Part shown: in pieces, positions 36,059 through 48,505 of the stretch
Numbering within the stretch: position 1 is the first letter of the stretch
Layout: the number at the start of each line of letters is the position of its first letter
Assembly (NCBI GenBank): GCA_010405405.1
Contig: MU004230.1
Location: 1,075,744-1,139,743 of the forward strand
From: Microthyrium microscopicum
Lineage: Eukaryota; Ascomycota; Dothideomycetes; Microthyriales; Microthyriaceae
Length of the DNA stretch: 64,000 nt
Reading direction: 5' to 3'
Notes under the pieces: generated by a model
Told to the model about the DNA's origin: nothing
Seen by the model: only the letters and a program-made list of their open reading frames with translations
Databases searched by the model: none
Made by a program: the position numbers and the translations under genes

Positions 36059-38607
36059 ATGGTCAATGCGGCTCCTGGCTTCCGCCAACGTTTCATTTTG
36101 TTCCTAGAAGACCACCTGAATGAGAACAAAGATCCTAACTATCACTACAGACGAGGTGGCGAGTCCATCTACTCCGTCTCGACGGCTGACGGATATATCG
36201 AAGAAGAGCCAACTGTGAAAGAGTATTTGAAAGAGATTACACCCACCGGAAAAGAGGTTCTTGGCTATTTCTCAGGCTTGTTTCCCTTCATACACTGGAT
36301 TACCCGGTACAACCTCCAATGGCTCGCTGGTGACCTAATCGCTGGTATCACGGTCGCCGCTGTCGTCGTTCCCCAAAGCATGGCTTACGCGAAGTTGGCG
36401 AATCTCGCGCCAGAATTTGGTCTCTACTCTTCCTTCATGGGTGTTATAATCTACTGGTTCTTCGCCACATCCAAGGATATTACCATTGGGGTATGTTTCT
36501 GATATCACTTCTTGGTCGATTTGATCTGAAGTACTGACTTTTCATAGCCTGTCGCAGTTCTATCTACCCTAGTTGGTACTGTCGTCACAGACGTTCAAAA
36601 GCATAACCCAAAGATACAAGGCTACGTTATTGCAAGCGCGCTTGCTGTAATATCTGGTGCTGTGGTTACCTTCATGGGCTTGATCCGCATAGGCTGGATT
36701 GTTGATTTCATCTCTTTGACTGCTATCGCCGCCTTCATGACTGGATCTGCCATCAATATTGCTGTAGGACAAATTCCGACCTTGATGGGTATCACTGGCT
36801 TCAATACACGCGATTCGACTTACAAGGTTGTGATCAATATCTTGAAGCATCTGGGAAGAACCAAGCTCGACGCCGCCATGGGTCTCACTGCATTGACTAT
36901 GCTGTACGTGATCCGCATTGGATGCAGTCAAGCATCAAAGCGATGGCCTCGGAAGCAAAAGATCTTCTTTTTCCTCTCCACTCTCCGCACGGTTTTTGTC
37001 ATTCTCCTCTACACCATGATCAGCTGGCTAGTCAACCGTCACCACAAGAAGAAGCCTAGTTTCGTTATCCTTGGCACTGTTCCTCGAGGTTTCCAACATG
37101 CCGGAAAGCCATTCATTGACAAGCACTTGATATCAGCATTTGCCGGACATTTGCCCTCGACAATTATTGTTATGTTGATAGAGCATATCTCCATTTCCAA
37201 ATCTTTCGGTCGAGTAAACAATTATCAGATCAATCCTTCCCAAGAACTTGTTGCCATGGGCGTTACCAACCTTCTCGGACCATTCCTAGGCGCCTATCCT
37301 GCGACAGGTTCATTCTCCCGTACTGCTATCAAGTCAAAGGCTGGCGTCCGAACTCCACTTGCCGGCGTAATCACTGGTCTTGTGGTTCTCATCGCTATTT
37401 ACGCTTTGACCTCGGTGTTCTTTTACATCTCCAGCGCTGCGCTTGCGGCCGTTATTATCCATGCCGTAGGAGATTTGATAACGTCACCAAAGACACTGTA
37501 CAAGTTCTGGAAAATCTCGCCACTGGAGGTGCCAATCTTCCTCGTAGGAGTTTTTGTAACTGTTTTCAGCAGCATTGAGAATGGTATCTACTGCACAATC
37601 ATCATATCTGCGGTACTGCTCGTCTTCCGACTTGCAAAGGCTCGAGGTCGATTCCTCGGCAGAGTCAAGATTCACTCCGTTGTTGGTGAACCCGGATCTG
37701 CTGAACATTTGCAGTCCAAGGGAGAATTTGCATCCACCAGCGTCGTTAGCGCATTCGAGGATTCCAAGGCCACCCGCAATGCTTTCTTGCCAATTGATCA
37801 TCATGATGGCTCCAATCCGCTGATCGAGCCTGTGGCACCATACCCAGGCGTCTTCATCTTCCGCTTCTCTGAAGGCTACAACTACCCCAACTGCTTCCAC
37901 TATCTCGACTATCTCACCAAATATATCTTCGACAACACCCAGCGGACTAATCCTCAAGCCTTCCCAAGACTCGGTGTAAGTTTTCTCCCTAAAAACCCGA
38001 TACTCAAGACTAACGTTTGTAGGATCGTCCATGGAACGACCCAGGTCCACGCCGTGGCAAATCCCTCCCAGTCAACAACAACCCCCATCTCAAAGCCATC
38101 ATCCTCGATTTCTCCTCCGTCAACAACGTCGACGTCACATCCGTCCAAAATCTCATCGACGTCCGCAACCAACTCGACCGCTACACCGCCCCTGAGACCG
38201 TCGAGTGGCATTTCGCCTCCATCAACAACCGCTGGACCAAACGTGCCCTCGCCGCCGCCGGCTTCGGCTACATCAACGAGCCCACCGAGTCTGGCGAGCG
38301 CCATGTCTGGAAGCCAATCTTCAGCGTCGCCGAGATTGGCGGCGACGATTCAGCCGCCCACGCTGCCCAAGAAATTGAGCGCAGAAATACAGTCTCCAAC
38401 GACCCAGAGACTGGGTTTAAGAGCCACGCCAATGGTGCGACAGTCGGCAAGGTCGCTGCAGTGCATGGTGTCAACCGCCCGCTCTTCCATGTGGACTTGA
38501 CCAGTGCCGTGCAAAGTGCCATCCACTCAGCACGCAACCGGCCACAGGCGCAGGTTGAGTTTGGCACGCCATCGCCGCAAACAGAGGCAGAAGCGGAGCT
38601 TAAGTAG
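36059..38607 (+). CDS. SulP-family sulfate permease with STAS domain
   Basis: Proton-coupled sulfate uptake transporter of the plasma membrane (SUL1/SUL2, CYS-14 group). Exons 36059-36490, 36548-37975 and 38023-38607 join to 814 residues. The SulP signature region is visible: LAGDLIAGITVAAVVVPQSM and AYAKLANLAPEFGLYSS. About ten to twelve hydrophobic spans follow, including IRIGWIVDFISLTAIAAFMT, GVTNLLGPFLGAYPATGSFS and SSAALAAVIIHAVGDLI. A C-terminal STAS domain starts around residue 560 (PGVFIFRFSEGYNYPNC; AIILDFSSVNNVDVTSVQNL). The last splice is GGT|GTAAGT...TTTGTAG|GAT and gives RLGDRPWNDPGPRRG. It converges on the RNA polymerase gene. In this window ATP sulfurylase, the next enzyme, is 19 kb upstream. 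Confidence 0.94.
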
Positions 38608-39332
38608 ACCCCACATACCCAAAAAAGCTCCTTTCTTTTTTTTTTCGAGGACAAATCTTCATACATATTGTTTCTATAATACATTACTGACTGTTGGCTG
38701 GGAGTCACGCCTTGGTCTTGGTCATAGCGAGAGGCCAGATTGGGTTGGCAGTTGGATGCAAACGAATTGATACCACTTTGCGATTAGTGCTAGATGTCTA
38801 TATGTGTTTCGAGAGACGCAAGGCATGGGCTGAATGTAGCTTTTATTTCCTAATGTAATTCTTTAATAAAATACTCTGTCGACAGATGTCGTCTGAGTTG
38901 CAACGTTCATCTTACTCGATCTTACACTCCAGTACGCACCAGACCAAATTTTGGTTAAGATATACGCTGTGACCACATCAACGCATATTGTTAGGTGAGG
39001 TTGGACCAACTGTTTGAAGCGCACTTTTATATATTCTTTCTAAGCAGGGTATCTTAACCGTCTATTTCAAGGATCCGCCTACCCGCAAAACTAAAAACAA
39101 TACCCGCAGGTGTGTATGCACCCATCAGACCCGAATAGACATCAAATTCGGCCCATACCATTTCATACATACAACACTTTGCTGTCGAAAAGCCACCCTA
39201 CGCACTCCGCCATAAACCAGCAATGTTTTTCAAGACACCATTGCCTTTTCCACCGACAATTGAACCTATAACTAGTAATCATAACAGCCCAGAGCACAAA
39301 TGAACCTGTTATTGCCTCGAATTTCCATCGGC
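38608..39332. other. Convergent 3' region permease / RdRP
   Basis: About 720 bp between converging stop codons. Starts with a run of T after the permease stop. No additional gene seen. Confidence 0.4.
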
Positions 39333-42300
39333 TTAAGCTGATAGCTTCAAGCGCTCAAGTCGTTGTTCTAATGCCATTAGCTTTGCATGACCATTGGTTT
39401 CCTCCTGAACCCAGACATCAGGCTCATCGTCAGAGTCAGAATCTTCCTGAGACAAGGTCTCTGCTGTCGAGGGTGTTTCCGCTCCTCCCGCAATTGCTTC
39501 ATCGCCACTGACACCTTCGATTGGCGTCGAGTCTTTCGTGGTGTTGCTAGAAGTATCTGCGGAGGAGGTGGTGTCTAGCTTCAAGCTGAAGCTAGGCCGT
39601 TGGGTCCAGTATGGAGCAATGTCCTTACCGATTTCACGGGTTGTAACACTCGTCGTGTTTGTTGCTTCCACCCATAGTGGTCTCGAATCAGGAACTTCCT
39701 CTTGCGTGTTGATAGTTGTAGGGGTCATCACTTTGTGTCTATAATTTAGCGGTAAGACTGTCGTAGTGCTTCCTGCGCTAGATGGTGGTCCTGTTGATTC
39801 CGAACGGCCACCTCCTCGCAAATCACGAGACTCGGGAGATTCCATGGGAGATATAGATGGTGTTTGCGGACTGACTGAGCGAGAAGCCGAGCTCAGCAAT
39901 ACCACATCCTCACCCTCAGCAGACGCCACAATCATAGCATCTTGTTCGTCATCACTGGCCATCTTCTCGAGCTTTTGGAAAGCTATTGCTTCTTCAGAGT
40001 TTACCTCCGACATCAGAGATGGAGTCATGACCCCCGGTGTGCTAACCGTCTTCTCAGATGCCTGGTCGTTGCCAACCTCTCCTGGATAACCTCTAAGGTC
40101 ATCGCTCGAGCCATCATCAAACATTGGCTGTAAGTCAGTTGGGCTGACCGGAACCACAACCTTCTTCGCTACTCGTCGTTGTCCAGAAGAAAGGATGCTG
40201 ACTTTCTGATCTTGGTGATATTGGCCTGTGGCTATAGCACCGAGTTCTCGAACAAAAATCCAGGGGAACGAGATTAGTGGCATGTCCTTTGCAGTTTTCT
40301 GTCGAAGTGGCATAGTTTGTCCCTCATCATTCACGCTCGTTTGCTCACATTCCAGGAGAGCCGAACGAACCTCTTCCGAGGTGACCTTGTACATACCTGC
40401 AATGAAAGGGCCCATGAGATGATATTCATTTCCGCCAGCAACTCGAATGCACTCCTCTCGAAAGTAGTCTTTGTGACTTTGGGCGATCTGACCCAACTCT
40501 TCGGCAAAGGTGTAATCCTTTTTCTCAAAGTTGTGGTTGATCACAAAGGCTGTGAAAACCTCGTACTCTGTAGCAATGCCGTACTTGGCCATGATACGAC
40601 GGATGTCTGAGTCATATTCTACTTTGATTGCTGCAATCTTTTCGCGGAGATCGTGGTCTAGATCATAGGCCGAAAGTATTCGCTCATCAAATGGGGTGTC
40701 CCACACAGGCTCGAAATCAACTCGCTCAATCATGTCATAGAGCTGGCCCAGAATTTGTTTCGAAGTGTATGTCTGATATTTCGTTTTATACCGCTTTTCC
40801 ATGAAATGAGGCCACTTCGGCGGTTGCTGATGACGTTCCATTACAGCTGGAATGCCGCTCTTCGCATAATCGACAGCGTCAGAATGTAACTTGGCTAAGC
40901 CAATACACTTTTCGTCCATAACTCCATCCTTCTTCTGGTCAGCCCAAGCCAGATGGGCATGAGCAATCTTTGGCAGCACGTCATTCTTCATGTACTGTAT
41001 GAAAAATTCAATCATATCATTGGTAGTGACGTCTTTGTCGAGGACGCGAGGCTTTTGAGCTTCGTACTCCATGGGCTTCTCGTTCCACTTTTTGGGAAAC
41101 AAACGAGGATCCCAGATGACGAGGTAGTCATCCCCGTCGAGGTCTCCACCTGAACACATGCTTGGAACATCACGGTCTCCGGTTTGGGCAAAAACGACTA
41201 CGTTTTTCAGGTGACGCAGTTCTGGCTTGTCGACTGCGCGGGCCATTCGAATATCACCAGGGTGTAAGGATGGGTTGCGAGCAACAGCCACCAAGCCATT
41301 AAGCACTCGATAAGTTCCGCGACGCTCATCATCAACTTGAACGAAAACCTCTGGTAAAGCTGTCATTCTTTCTTCCAAAGAAGCGTCATCAGGAACTTGT
41401 CGGCCGACGTAATAGCCATCGAGGACACCGTATTCGTCTACGCAACCTAGGAGGCACCCACCAGTAGACCGAGAGCCATCACTGACAAAGATCTTTGCTT
41501 TCTCTTTCAAGTACTTGACGGTCCAACTTCGCCATAGACGGAGAACGGAGACTAGAAATGGATCATTCGAGTCCATAAAGCCATCTAAGACCATTCCAGC
41601 GACCATAATGGTCATCTGATTGAAGTCGACGTTTTTCTGAAGTAATGATAAGGCAACGGACTTGTCACTCATCGCAAGCTCCAAATCAGCCAACATTGAC
41701 TTGAGCATGTCGATAAATGCAGAACCATCGACGCCCAGGGCGGTAAGAACTAGAATGATTTGACGATTTAGAGTAGCTGAAACAAACTGCGAGACTCTAA
41801 TGACTTCAAGACCAAGATTCCGACCCTCGAACTTGTTCTGCGAAGGTCGAATATGAATTTCCGAGGTTTGAACTTCTGGCGCAACAGCAAGAACGCCCTT
41901 GCAGCCGGCAATGCGGAATTGTACCACAGATGGAGGATCATTGATCTTGTTGGGAAGCTTGAATTCGGCTGCAATCATTTTCGCAAGGAATAATGATATT
42001 TTGCCTACACCATCGGTAAAACATCGATCATTTCGATTGACATCAGCCAAGCTAGTCTTGATCGTGACTCCCGTGCTAATGGCTCGTGTTGTGGAGAAAT
42101 TTTGACCGTGTCTTGCACAGTATTTTGACACAATGCGGATGGATGCCATGTCACCGAATTCACGTCGTATGAGATCCGCTGTCGTGTTCGACAGAGTTTG
42201 TGGCGCAAAGAAATAAGCACTGTGCTCACGGAACTGGGAATTGCCAAAACCAAGAAACTCGTATCGACGACCTCCAATGAACAGACCATTCGTCATGGCT

Positions 42301-44210
42301 CGACGTACACGATCAAAGACGTTCTCGTTCGAACTGTCCATTTGCGAGTTTAATCTTCCACCATCTTCTTCAGTGAACTTGATGCGAAGAAATCGGTCTT
42401 CAATTTCTCGAAATTTACGTAAAACTCGATTAGAGGTCTCCATCACCGGGGATGAAAGTCGGACTGTGGTTGGGGTGAGGGTGCCCGAGTAGTTAAGAGC
42501 ACAATACGGAGGTATTTTCTTGAATAAAGACTTTCGAACAGGAGTGAGATCAAATATATCCATTGGGTCGTATACTCGCTTTTTGTGGTCGGCCACCTTC
42601 TCCAGGACCGCTCGAGCTGAGTCTTCACTCAATGAGTTGAGCTTTCGGAGAAAATCTTCTGTCATATTGTGCTCATTCAAGAAGCCTTGGGATAGGCAAA
42701 CATCGAGTTGGTAGCGCACGGAAAAGGGAAAGCTGGAGATATCACTACCCATCTGCAGCAATGATTCCGAGTGATGGGCATCTAAATGATCCCAGATGGT
42801 GGATTTGACTTTACTCTTGAAGTTGAAGCCGGTGTTTTCGATGACTCGAATGTTGAAATCTTGCAAAGCGTCTTTCAATTCCTGGTATCGATAGGTTTGT
42901 CGTCCTGAGCCGAAAGTGAAGCGAAGGGTAGTCCAGCGGCCAAGATCAAGGCGAGCAAGTTCATTATGCAATGCAATTGGGGACTGCTGCAAAAGGCTCT
43001 CATTTTGAGTTGAGACGACCTCTGTTTGGCGATGCCAGCTACTCCAGTCTTTCCATTCACTGTTCTGGTCTTCACCATCGCGATTGCTGTGGGTGGCTGC
43101 GAGATCATTGGTCTGACGGAAATAATCTGGCGGACTATCGAGGCAGATAACCAAGGCAAAGCCTCCACCTTTTTGATTGATTTGATGGATTTCTGTAAGC
43201 GAGTTGAACTTCATACGAAACCGATAGTTTTTGGCAGATTGTCTATTGGTGTTCATGCCAGGTGTACCAGATTCATCGAAATGAAAGCGTACGTCAATTT
43301 CTTCTCGACGAAGCTTACACTGAAAAGTGAAACCAGAGCCAACGCCTAATGGTTGTATGCTTTCCATTTGCATCATCTCGTTTGGTCCAGTCATAACCCC
43401 AAAGTCAAGCCCAGAAGCAACGAGCGTTGTCAAAGCATTGTGTTTTTTGTTCGGGTTGATGGGGCTAGGAACTTGTTCCTCAATTCGAGGAGGAGTAAGT
43501 TTGACGTTCAAGGTCAAAGTCTTGAGCTCATTGTCAACCCAAGTCTGGAATCTCACCTGTCTCTCTTCCCAGAAAGCGTATTGCATAGGAGGGAGATAGG
43601 TAATATAAGCGGCTAGTTCTTGTTTGCTGATAGAGATGTTGGTGATAGTGCCATATCGTTCCATGCACTTGTAGATTGGCTGCGTATCGAACATGCCGGG
43701 GGACAGTGGAAATATCTTGACTTTGATCAAATCCCAATTCCGCCATTCATGATGATCCTCTGAACGATATTGGTTCTGGCGAGGTGGAGATGGATGATAA
43801 GCTGAGTATGAGGAGTTCCGTCCCGAGTACTGTGAATTGGCTCGAGTTGACTGCTGCTGGAACTGGCGTGGAGAAGTATTCGGTCGATTATAACGACCTT
43901 GATTGAGATTCGGTGAGACAACGGCACGAGAACTAGAGCTCGTTGATCTGAAGTCTGGGGGTTGACCAGTAAATGGCCTATTGCGACGATTGGTCTGGGA
44001 ACCAGGAGTGTCCCGGAAATTTGGCATGGCTGGAAGGATTCGGTTACGCTCTGGCTCGCTAGCGGTCGACGTGGTATTGGTAGCTGGCATAGACCGACTA
44101 GAAGCTGGTGTGGCTGTTCTAACATCGCTCTCAGTGGCCGAGTTATTCATCTGCGCAGGCGTGACCCGTTTGCGAGCGCCCCATTCGGCTTTTTTGGATC
44201 TGAACGCCAT
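39333..44210 (-). CDS. RNA-dependent RNA polymerase (RNA silencing, QDE-1/SAD-1/Rdp1 family)
   Basis: Cellular RdRP that makes double-stranded RNA for Dicer in quelling, meiotic silencing or heterochromatin pathways. A single exon of 1,625 residues. The first 160 residues are Ser/Arg/Asn-rich and disordered. Folded N-terminal segments precede the RdRP core: FTDGVGKISLFLAKMIAAEF, VQFRIAGCKGVLAV, RPSQNKFEGRNLGLEVIRVS and the catalytic CSGGDLDGDDYLVIWDP (about residue 1023). The core ends with ISFPWIFVRELGAIATG. The last 280 residues are an acidic, Ser/Thr-rich tail. All aspartates of the DLDGD site are present. I lean to the SAD-1/Rdp1 clade from the overall length and N-terminal layout, but a tree would be needed to separate it from QDE-1. 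Confidence 0.95.
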   Translation of the reverse strand: MAFRSKKAEWGARKRVTPAQMNNSATESDVRTATPASSRSMPATNTTSTASEPERNRILPAMPNFRDTPGSQTNRRNRPFTGQPPDFRSTSSSSRAVVSPNLNQGRYNRPNTSPRQFQQQSTRANSQYSGRNSSYSAYHPSPPRQNQYRSEDHHEWRNWDLIKVKIFPLSPGMFDTQPIYKCMERYGTITNISISKQELAAYITYLPPMQYAFWEERQVRFQTWVDNELKTLTLNVKLTPPRIEEQVPSPINPNKKHNALTTLVASGLDFGVMTGPNEMMQMESIQPLGVGSGFTFQCKLRREEIDVRFHFDESGTPGMNTNRQSAKNYRFRMKFNSLTEIHQINQKGGGFALVICLDSPPDYFRQTNDLAATHSNRDGEDQNSEWKDWSSWHRQTEVVSTQNESLLQQSPIALHNELARLDLGRWTTLRFTFGSGRQTYRYQELKDALQDFNIRVIENTGFNFKSKVKSTIWDHLDAHHSESLLQMGSDISSFPFSVRYQLDVCLSQGFLNEHNMTEDFLRKLNSLSEDSARAVLEKVADHKKRVYDPMDIFDLTPVRKSLFKKIPPYCALNYSGTLTPTTVRLSSPVMETSNRVLRKFREIEDRFLRIKFTEEDGGRLNSQMDSSNENVFDRVRRAMTNGLFIGGRRYEFLGFGNSQFREHSAYFFAPQTLSNTTADLIRREFGDMASIRIVSKYCARHGQNFSTTRAISTGVTIKTSLADVNRNDRCFTDGVGKISLFLAKMIAAEFKLPNKINDPPSVVQFRIAGCKGVLAVAPEVQTSEIHIRPSQNKFEGRNLGLEVIRVSQFVSATLNRQIILVLTALGVDGSAFIDMLKSMLADLELAMSDKSVALSLLQKNVDFNQMTIMVAGMVLDGFMDSNDPFLVSVLRLWRSWTVKYLKEKAKIFVSDGSRSTGGCLLGCVDEYGVLDGYYVGRQVPDDASLEERMTALPEVFVQVDDERRGTYRVLNGLVAVARNPSLHPGDIRMARAVDKPELRHLKNVVVFAQTGDRDVPSMCSGGDLDGDDYLVIWDPRLFPKKWNEKPMEYEAQKPRVLDKDVTTNDMIEFFIQYMKNDVLPKIAHAHLAWADQKKDGVMDEKCIGLAKLHSDAVDYAKSGIPAVMERHQQPPKWPHFMEKRYKTKYQTYTSKQILGQLYDMIERVDFEPVWDTPFDERILSAYDLDHDLREKIAAIKVEYDSDIRRIMAKYGIATEYEVFTAFVINHNFEKKDYTFAEELGQIAQSHKDYFREECIRVAGGNEYHLMGPFIAGMYKVTSEEVRSALLECEQTSVNDEGQTMPLRQKTAKDMPLISFPWIFVRELGAIATGQYHQDQKVSILSSGQRRVAKKVVVPVSPTDLQPMFDDGSSDDLRGYPGEVGNDQASEKTVSTPGVMTPSLMSEVNSEEAIAFQKLEKMASDDEQDAMIVASAEGEDVVLLSSASRSVSPQTPSISPMESPESRDLRGGGRSESTGPPSSAGSTTTVLPLNYRHKVMTPTTINTQEEVPDSRPLWVEATNTTSVTTREIGKDIAPYWTQRPSFSLKLDTTSSADTSSNTTKDSTPIEGVSGDEAIAGGAETPSTAETLSQEDSDSDDEPDVWVQEETNGHAKLMALEQRLERLKLSA

Positions 44211-46058
44211 GTCGTCCGAGAATTGATCCTATGTTGAGGTGTTATGGGCAAGGAAAATAACCTACATTGTCAACATTGGTCACAATCCATACATAACAGG
44301 ACGTGAGCCCAAAGTCGAGGCCGGAGTGGACTTACTGCTAGACTAGAAGGGTTGAGGCCGTTAAGGGCTCGAACCGTGATCTATAAGTTACGGTTTCAGG
44401 AAGGCTGTCCGATTCTGAAGACAGCAGAGGTGATACAGTCAAGTTGCTAGATTGCTAACGCTTCGCATAAGGCCTTGGGAATAAATGTTGCTTTTGGCCC
44501 AGGTTGAAGAAATAGTGTCGAGGATGTCCAAGAAGGATTAGGGGAGACAAGGGATGATCTGGAGTATTTGATTTTAGTTTCTAATGTATGAGTGACAAAC
44601 AGGGGTGCATAACAAACCTGTGAAATCGCTTGATGGTTGGCAAGAGCAACCGACTCAACCTGAGGAAAGAGCCACCTGCATACGGTTGACTGCTGACCTG
44701 GTTATTTTCTTGACGGGTCGAGATTTTTGAGATTTCTGTGAAGAAATAGTCTATGTTCCAATATTAGAAATGATTCATGTGCTCTGGTGGGGGCTTTGAG
44801 AGGCGGTGGTGAAGTTGGTGATAGACCAGCAGATGGCACCGGCTGGTCCAGAGGCCAAGGGGGATTTGCTTAAAAGCACGTACCTGTTTCCGTGCGAATT
44901 GTCTGTTATAAAAGACAATGCCTATGGCAAGCCGCAGAATACAGTAAAGGTGATGTTTTCCAAGGTATTAAAGAGGAGGTAAGCAGGGTTGACAAATGTC
45001 AAACTCAGAGAAGCAAAATTGGAAGATGTTGTAAACATGACGGAGGAGTAGAGGTTGCGGTCGAGGAAGGATATCTTAAGTACATGGAATGTTGCACCAA
45101 AAGTGAAATGCTCTTGCCTCTTGAGCTTCAGAATATCAGAATGAAGAGCTCAGTAGTTCTGAGGTTGGAGTTCTGAGCGCGTGCTGTCTTGACTTGATGT
45201 GGTAGGAAGTATGGAAAGGAGGGAAGTTGCATGAGACGAGAGAAAGTACTACGTCCAGCAAACGGTAAGAGCAAACTTGAAGAGCAATGAGACTGAGACT
45301 CTATTTTATCAAAAGAGAAGAGGTCACAGGTGAGAAAGGTTCAACGCCTTCAACATCTCCTAATTGTCTCTTGAAATTTGACGAGTCGCGATAAAAGCGC
45401 CACACCGCCCGCGCTCTTCGCACGCGTTCACGTCTCACGGTCTCACCCAGTCTGCAATTCTGAGACTTGAGACCGTTTCCCGAATTCGGTAGCTACCCGA
45501 ATATCCTCATCCTTGCCGGTTGGGGAACTGTTTGGCGGTGGCTGCTAAATCAAAAGGGCATTGCTGGTCGTTGGTTTTGTGCTGCTTTCATGTGCGTCTG
45601 CGGCGCTGAGATGCAGATAAAATTCCCCGGTGCTTTGTGAAATTTCCCCCTATCTCGGACGCAGCAGCAAATCAATTGACCAATCAAATAATTATAAATC
45701 CCCTGTTTTGCGCGCTAATAAAACCAATTTGCCAGTTACATTTCAGATCTCGCATTCCTGGTTGTAACAGAACATTCTTCCCAGTTTTGATCATGAAACA
45801 CGAAATTTTTATTCAGATAGAGTAGTTGTTCCAAACCCTTGATTGTTCTACTTAAAAAGCTGTGCTACTGATCACGGCATTAGCCCAAAATCTGTCTCGT
45901 AATCTCAACCATGCGTGGCCAATCATAATCCGCTACCGCCAGCCTGGTCCATGGCGCTAGCTCGTACAGCCTTATTGACATCGTGTCCACAAGGCTGAGA
46001 CTGTGGCTATCGAAAGTCTTTAGACTCCCCTCAATTATCTTCCCATCAGACTCTTGAT
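44211..46058. other. RdRP upstream region
   Basis: About 1.85 kb between the RdRP start and the stop of the MFS gene, both on the minus strand. I see no gene. A frame at 44892-45176 has no recognisable family. The length suggests a long leader or a spaced regulatory region. Confidence 0.4.
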
Positions 46059-48505
46059 TCAAACTGGTACGCTCTCAATTGGCTCCGCTTTTGCTTCAAG
46101 CTCTGTCTGACCAGACTTTACTTCCCTTTTTCTTTTCAACTCCTCGTCGTATTTCTTGCCCTCTTCTTTGAGCTTAACATCGTCCTTTCGGTCCAAACTG
46201 ATTTGTGGTAAGAGGACCAATGCGGAGAAAAATCCGAAAGCCGAGAGAGCAGCTCCAACGATGAAAATCACGCGGAATCCCCTTTTGTAAGCATCCAAGA
46301 AAACACTTTTGAGATTAACTGGACTGGTGGCGCCGGGCAAAAGGGTGGAGCCGCTCATAACTGCTCCCGGGTTATTGATCAACCATTGGATGTCGTTATG
46401 GTCAATTCCAGGGTAGCTGGATAGCACTGAGCGCAATTGATTATTTCTTGGCTTGTCAGTGTCTGCTGTCCATGTATGATGATCGGGGACTTACAAGATA
46501 GTTCCAGCTACTGCAAGACCCAACGTGGCACCAAAATTTCGGATGAAGCTGTCTTAAAGTAAGCTTGGTGCATGCGAGAACAAGAACTGCAACGTACGTT
46601 CGAAAGCAAGTGGCAATTGCCATGTCTTTTCTCGGCACACCTGCTTGCATGGCAATGAGAGATCTTTCTGTGGTCAGTACTACTATCAGAAACATATCTG
46701 CAAGACATACGGCTGAAGGGTTTGACCAACACCAAAGCCAGTCAGAATTGCATAACCGATTTGTTTGCCCAACCCGGAATGCTCATCAAGGGTCGAGAAT
46801 AGGCCAAGTCCCACCGCCCAGACAACCCAACCCAACAGAATGCTTTCCTTTTCAATGTGAGTAGGTAATCCAATTATAGTACACGCAGCTTCTTTACTCA
46901 CTCTGTATCGACCAGTCTTGTGAACGACTAAACCGGATAATGTACTAAAAAGTGCTTGATCTTGGTTAGAAGATCTTCTGATATGAATCTGAATAATACG
47001 TACTTTGAGTCAACGTGATTGGCAACAGCAGAGCACCAGATTTTATGGCAGAGTAGCCATAAACCAGTTGATAAAAGGTAGGTATGTAGTACACCTGTGT
47101 GACGAAGTTCCAACCGTTGATACTAGAATTAAGAATCTTAGTATCTGTGCTTTTCAACAGACTCTCTGCTGGGGCTTGGAAGTCTTACCAGTGGCATATA
47201 GAAGCACCACAAACAACCTTGTTCTTGAAGATATAGACTGCGGAATTATTAGAACAGTAGAAAATGCGGAGACATATTCTGACCTGGTACAAGTGGAAAA
47301 GATGTTCCTTTCCATTGCCATAGTACGAAAGCAGCGCAGGTAACAAATCCTAGAACAAGTGTTGCAATAACGGCGGCTGAATTCCAGAGCTTCTCGCCCC
47401 CGGCCCATGTTAAAGCAAGCTTCTTCGTTAGACTTCTTAATTGGCTGTACTTGAACTTCAGCAACATACCACAATTAGCGTCGATCCAGCCAATGCCAGA
47501 AAGGCCCCAAGGAAATCAACAGCTTTGACTTTTCTGTCAAAGAACCTCATGTTAGCACATTGTTCTCTTTATATAAACGACACATTGATTCTCACTTCTT
47601 CCAGTCTCCCTCAACCTTTTTAAGGGGCATAAACCAGATCACCCCAAGAACAGTTATTGCTGTAAGTGGAAGGTTCAGTCGAAATATCCATCTCCTAGAT
47701 TAGATTTGTTAGTTCTCATAATCGATCCTTAAGTATATCTTGCTTGAAAGTCTCACCAAGAATGTACAGCCAAAGCTCCACCGATCACTGGACCCAGTCC
47801 GTTACCAAGTGCAACAAACACACCCTCGCAAGTCAGTCACTAGATGATTCTCAGCGCGGAAGTTGATGTACTCACAAATATGCCTTGATATTTGCCTCTT
47901 TCCCTCAGAGTCACAACATCGCTTACTATGGTCTGGGCAATTGACATCAACCCACCACCTCCGACTCCAGTGAGTGCACGAAAAGCAATCAGCTGGTTTA
48001 CATTTGTTGCCAGCGAAGATGCCAGAGAACCGAAAAAGAAGAATGCAAAGCCAATAAGCAATACAGATTTGCGCGACCAGATGTCTGAAAGTCTTCCATA
48101 TAGCAGCTGCAAAGAAGTAGATGTACTTCACTATCATTAGTAAATGCATGCTGTCATTGTGTTCTTACACTCACATGAAGAATCCACCCGCTATCCAAGC
48201 TACTTGACTACCTGCACCTAGCGACGAACTCACGATAGACAAACTTGCTGCAAGTGTAGTTTGATCCATCAATGTGATGAAATCAATGGTTCCACAAACA
48301 ATGAATATCTACAAAAGTCAGCAAGTCCAGCCATTTCTGATATACGGGTACTTTTCACCGCTATAACCCTCGCAACTGGTAGGTAATTGGTTTGATCATT
48401 GAACTGATGTTTCTCTGTCACCTCCCCATTGTTTGGGCTCGCTGGTTCTGATGAGTCTGCGGACACCGCTTCATGAATCTGCTCTTTGGGGTTGATCTCA
48501 ACCAT
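46059..48505 (-). CDS. MFS multidrug/toxin exporter (DHA2-like, 14-TM type)
   Basis: Major facilitator proton antiporter. I reconstruct 14 exons and 13 introns on the minus strand, giving about 590 residues. Motifs: FITLMDQTTLAASLSIVSSS near TM1; YGRLSDIWSRKSVLLIGFA (loop 2-3 motif A, G-x-L-S-D-x-x-x-R-K); LIAFRALTGVGGGGLMSIAQ (motif B with the RxxxGxGGG core); GNGLGPVIGGALA (motif C, antiporter type); and YYIPTFYQLVYGYSAIKSGA. The C-terminal tail is Lys/Glu-rich and cytosolic. Several junctions confirm the model by restoring family motifs, for example TQ|TLFSTLSGLVV and LQ|PSLIAMQAGVP. It is divergently arranged with a PLP/rhodanese gene 1.1 kb away, which suggests shared regulation; substrate unknown. 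Confidence 0.88.

Noticed and set aside
44350-44400. tRNA-like B-box (GGTTCGAGCCC) on the minus strand
   Set aside because: The flanking bases do not form a T stem, and no acceptor or anticodon arm can be folded around it.
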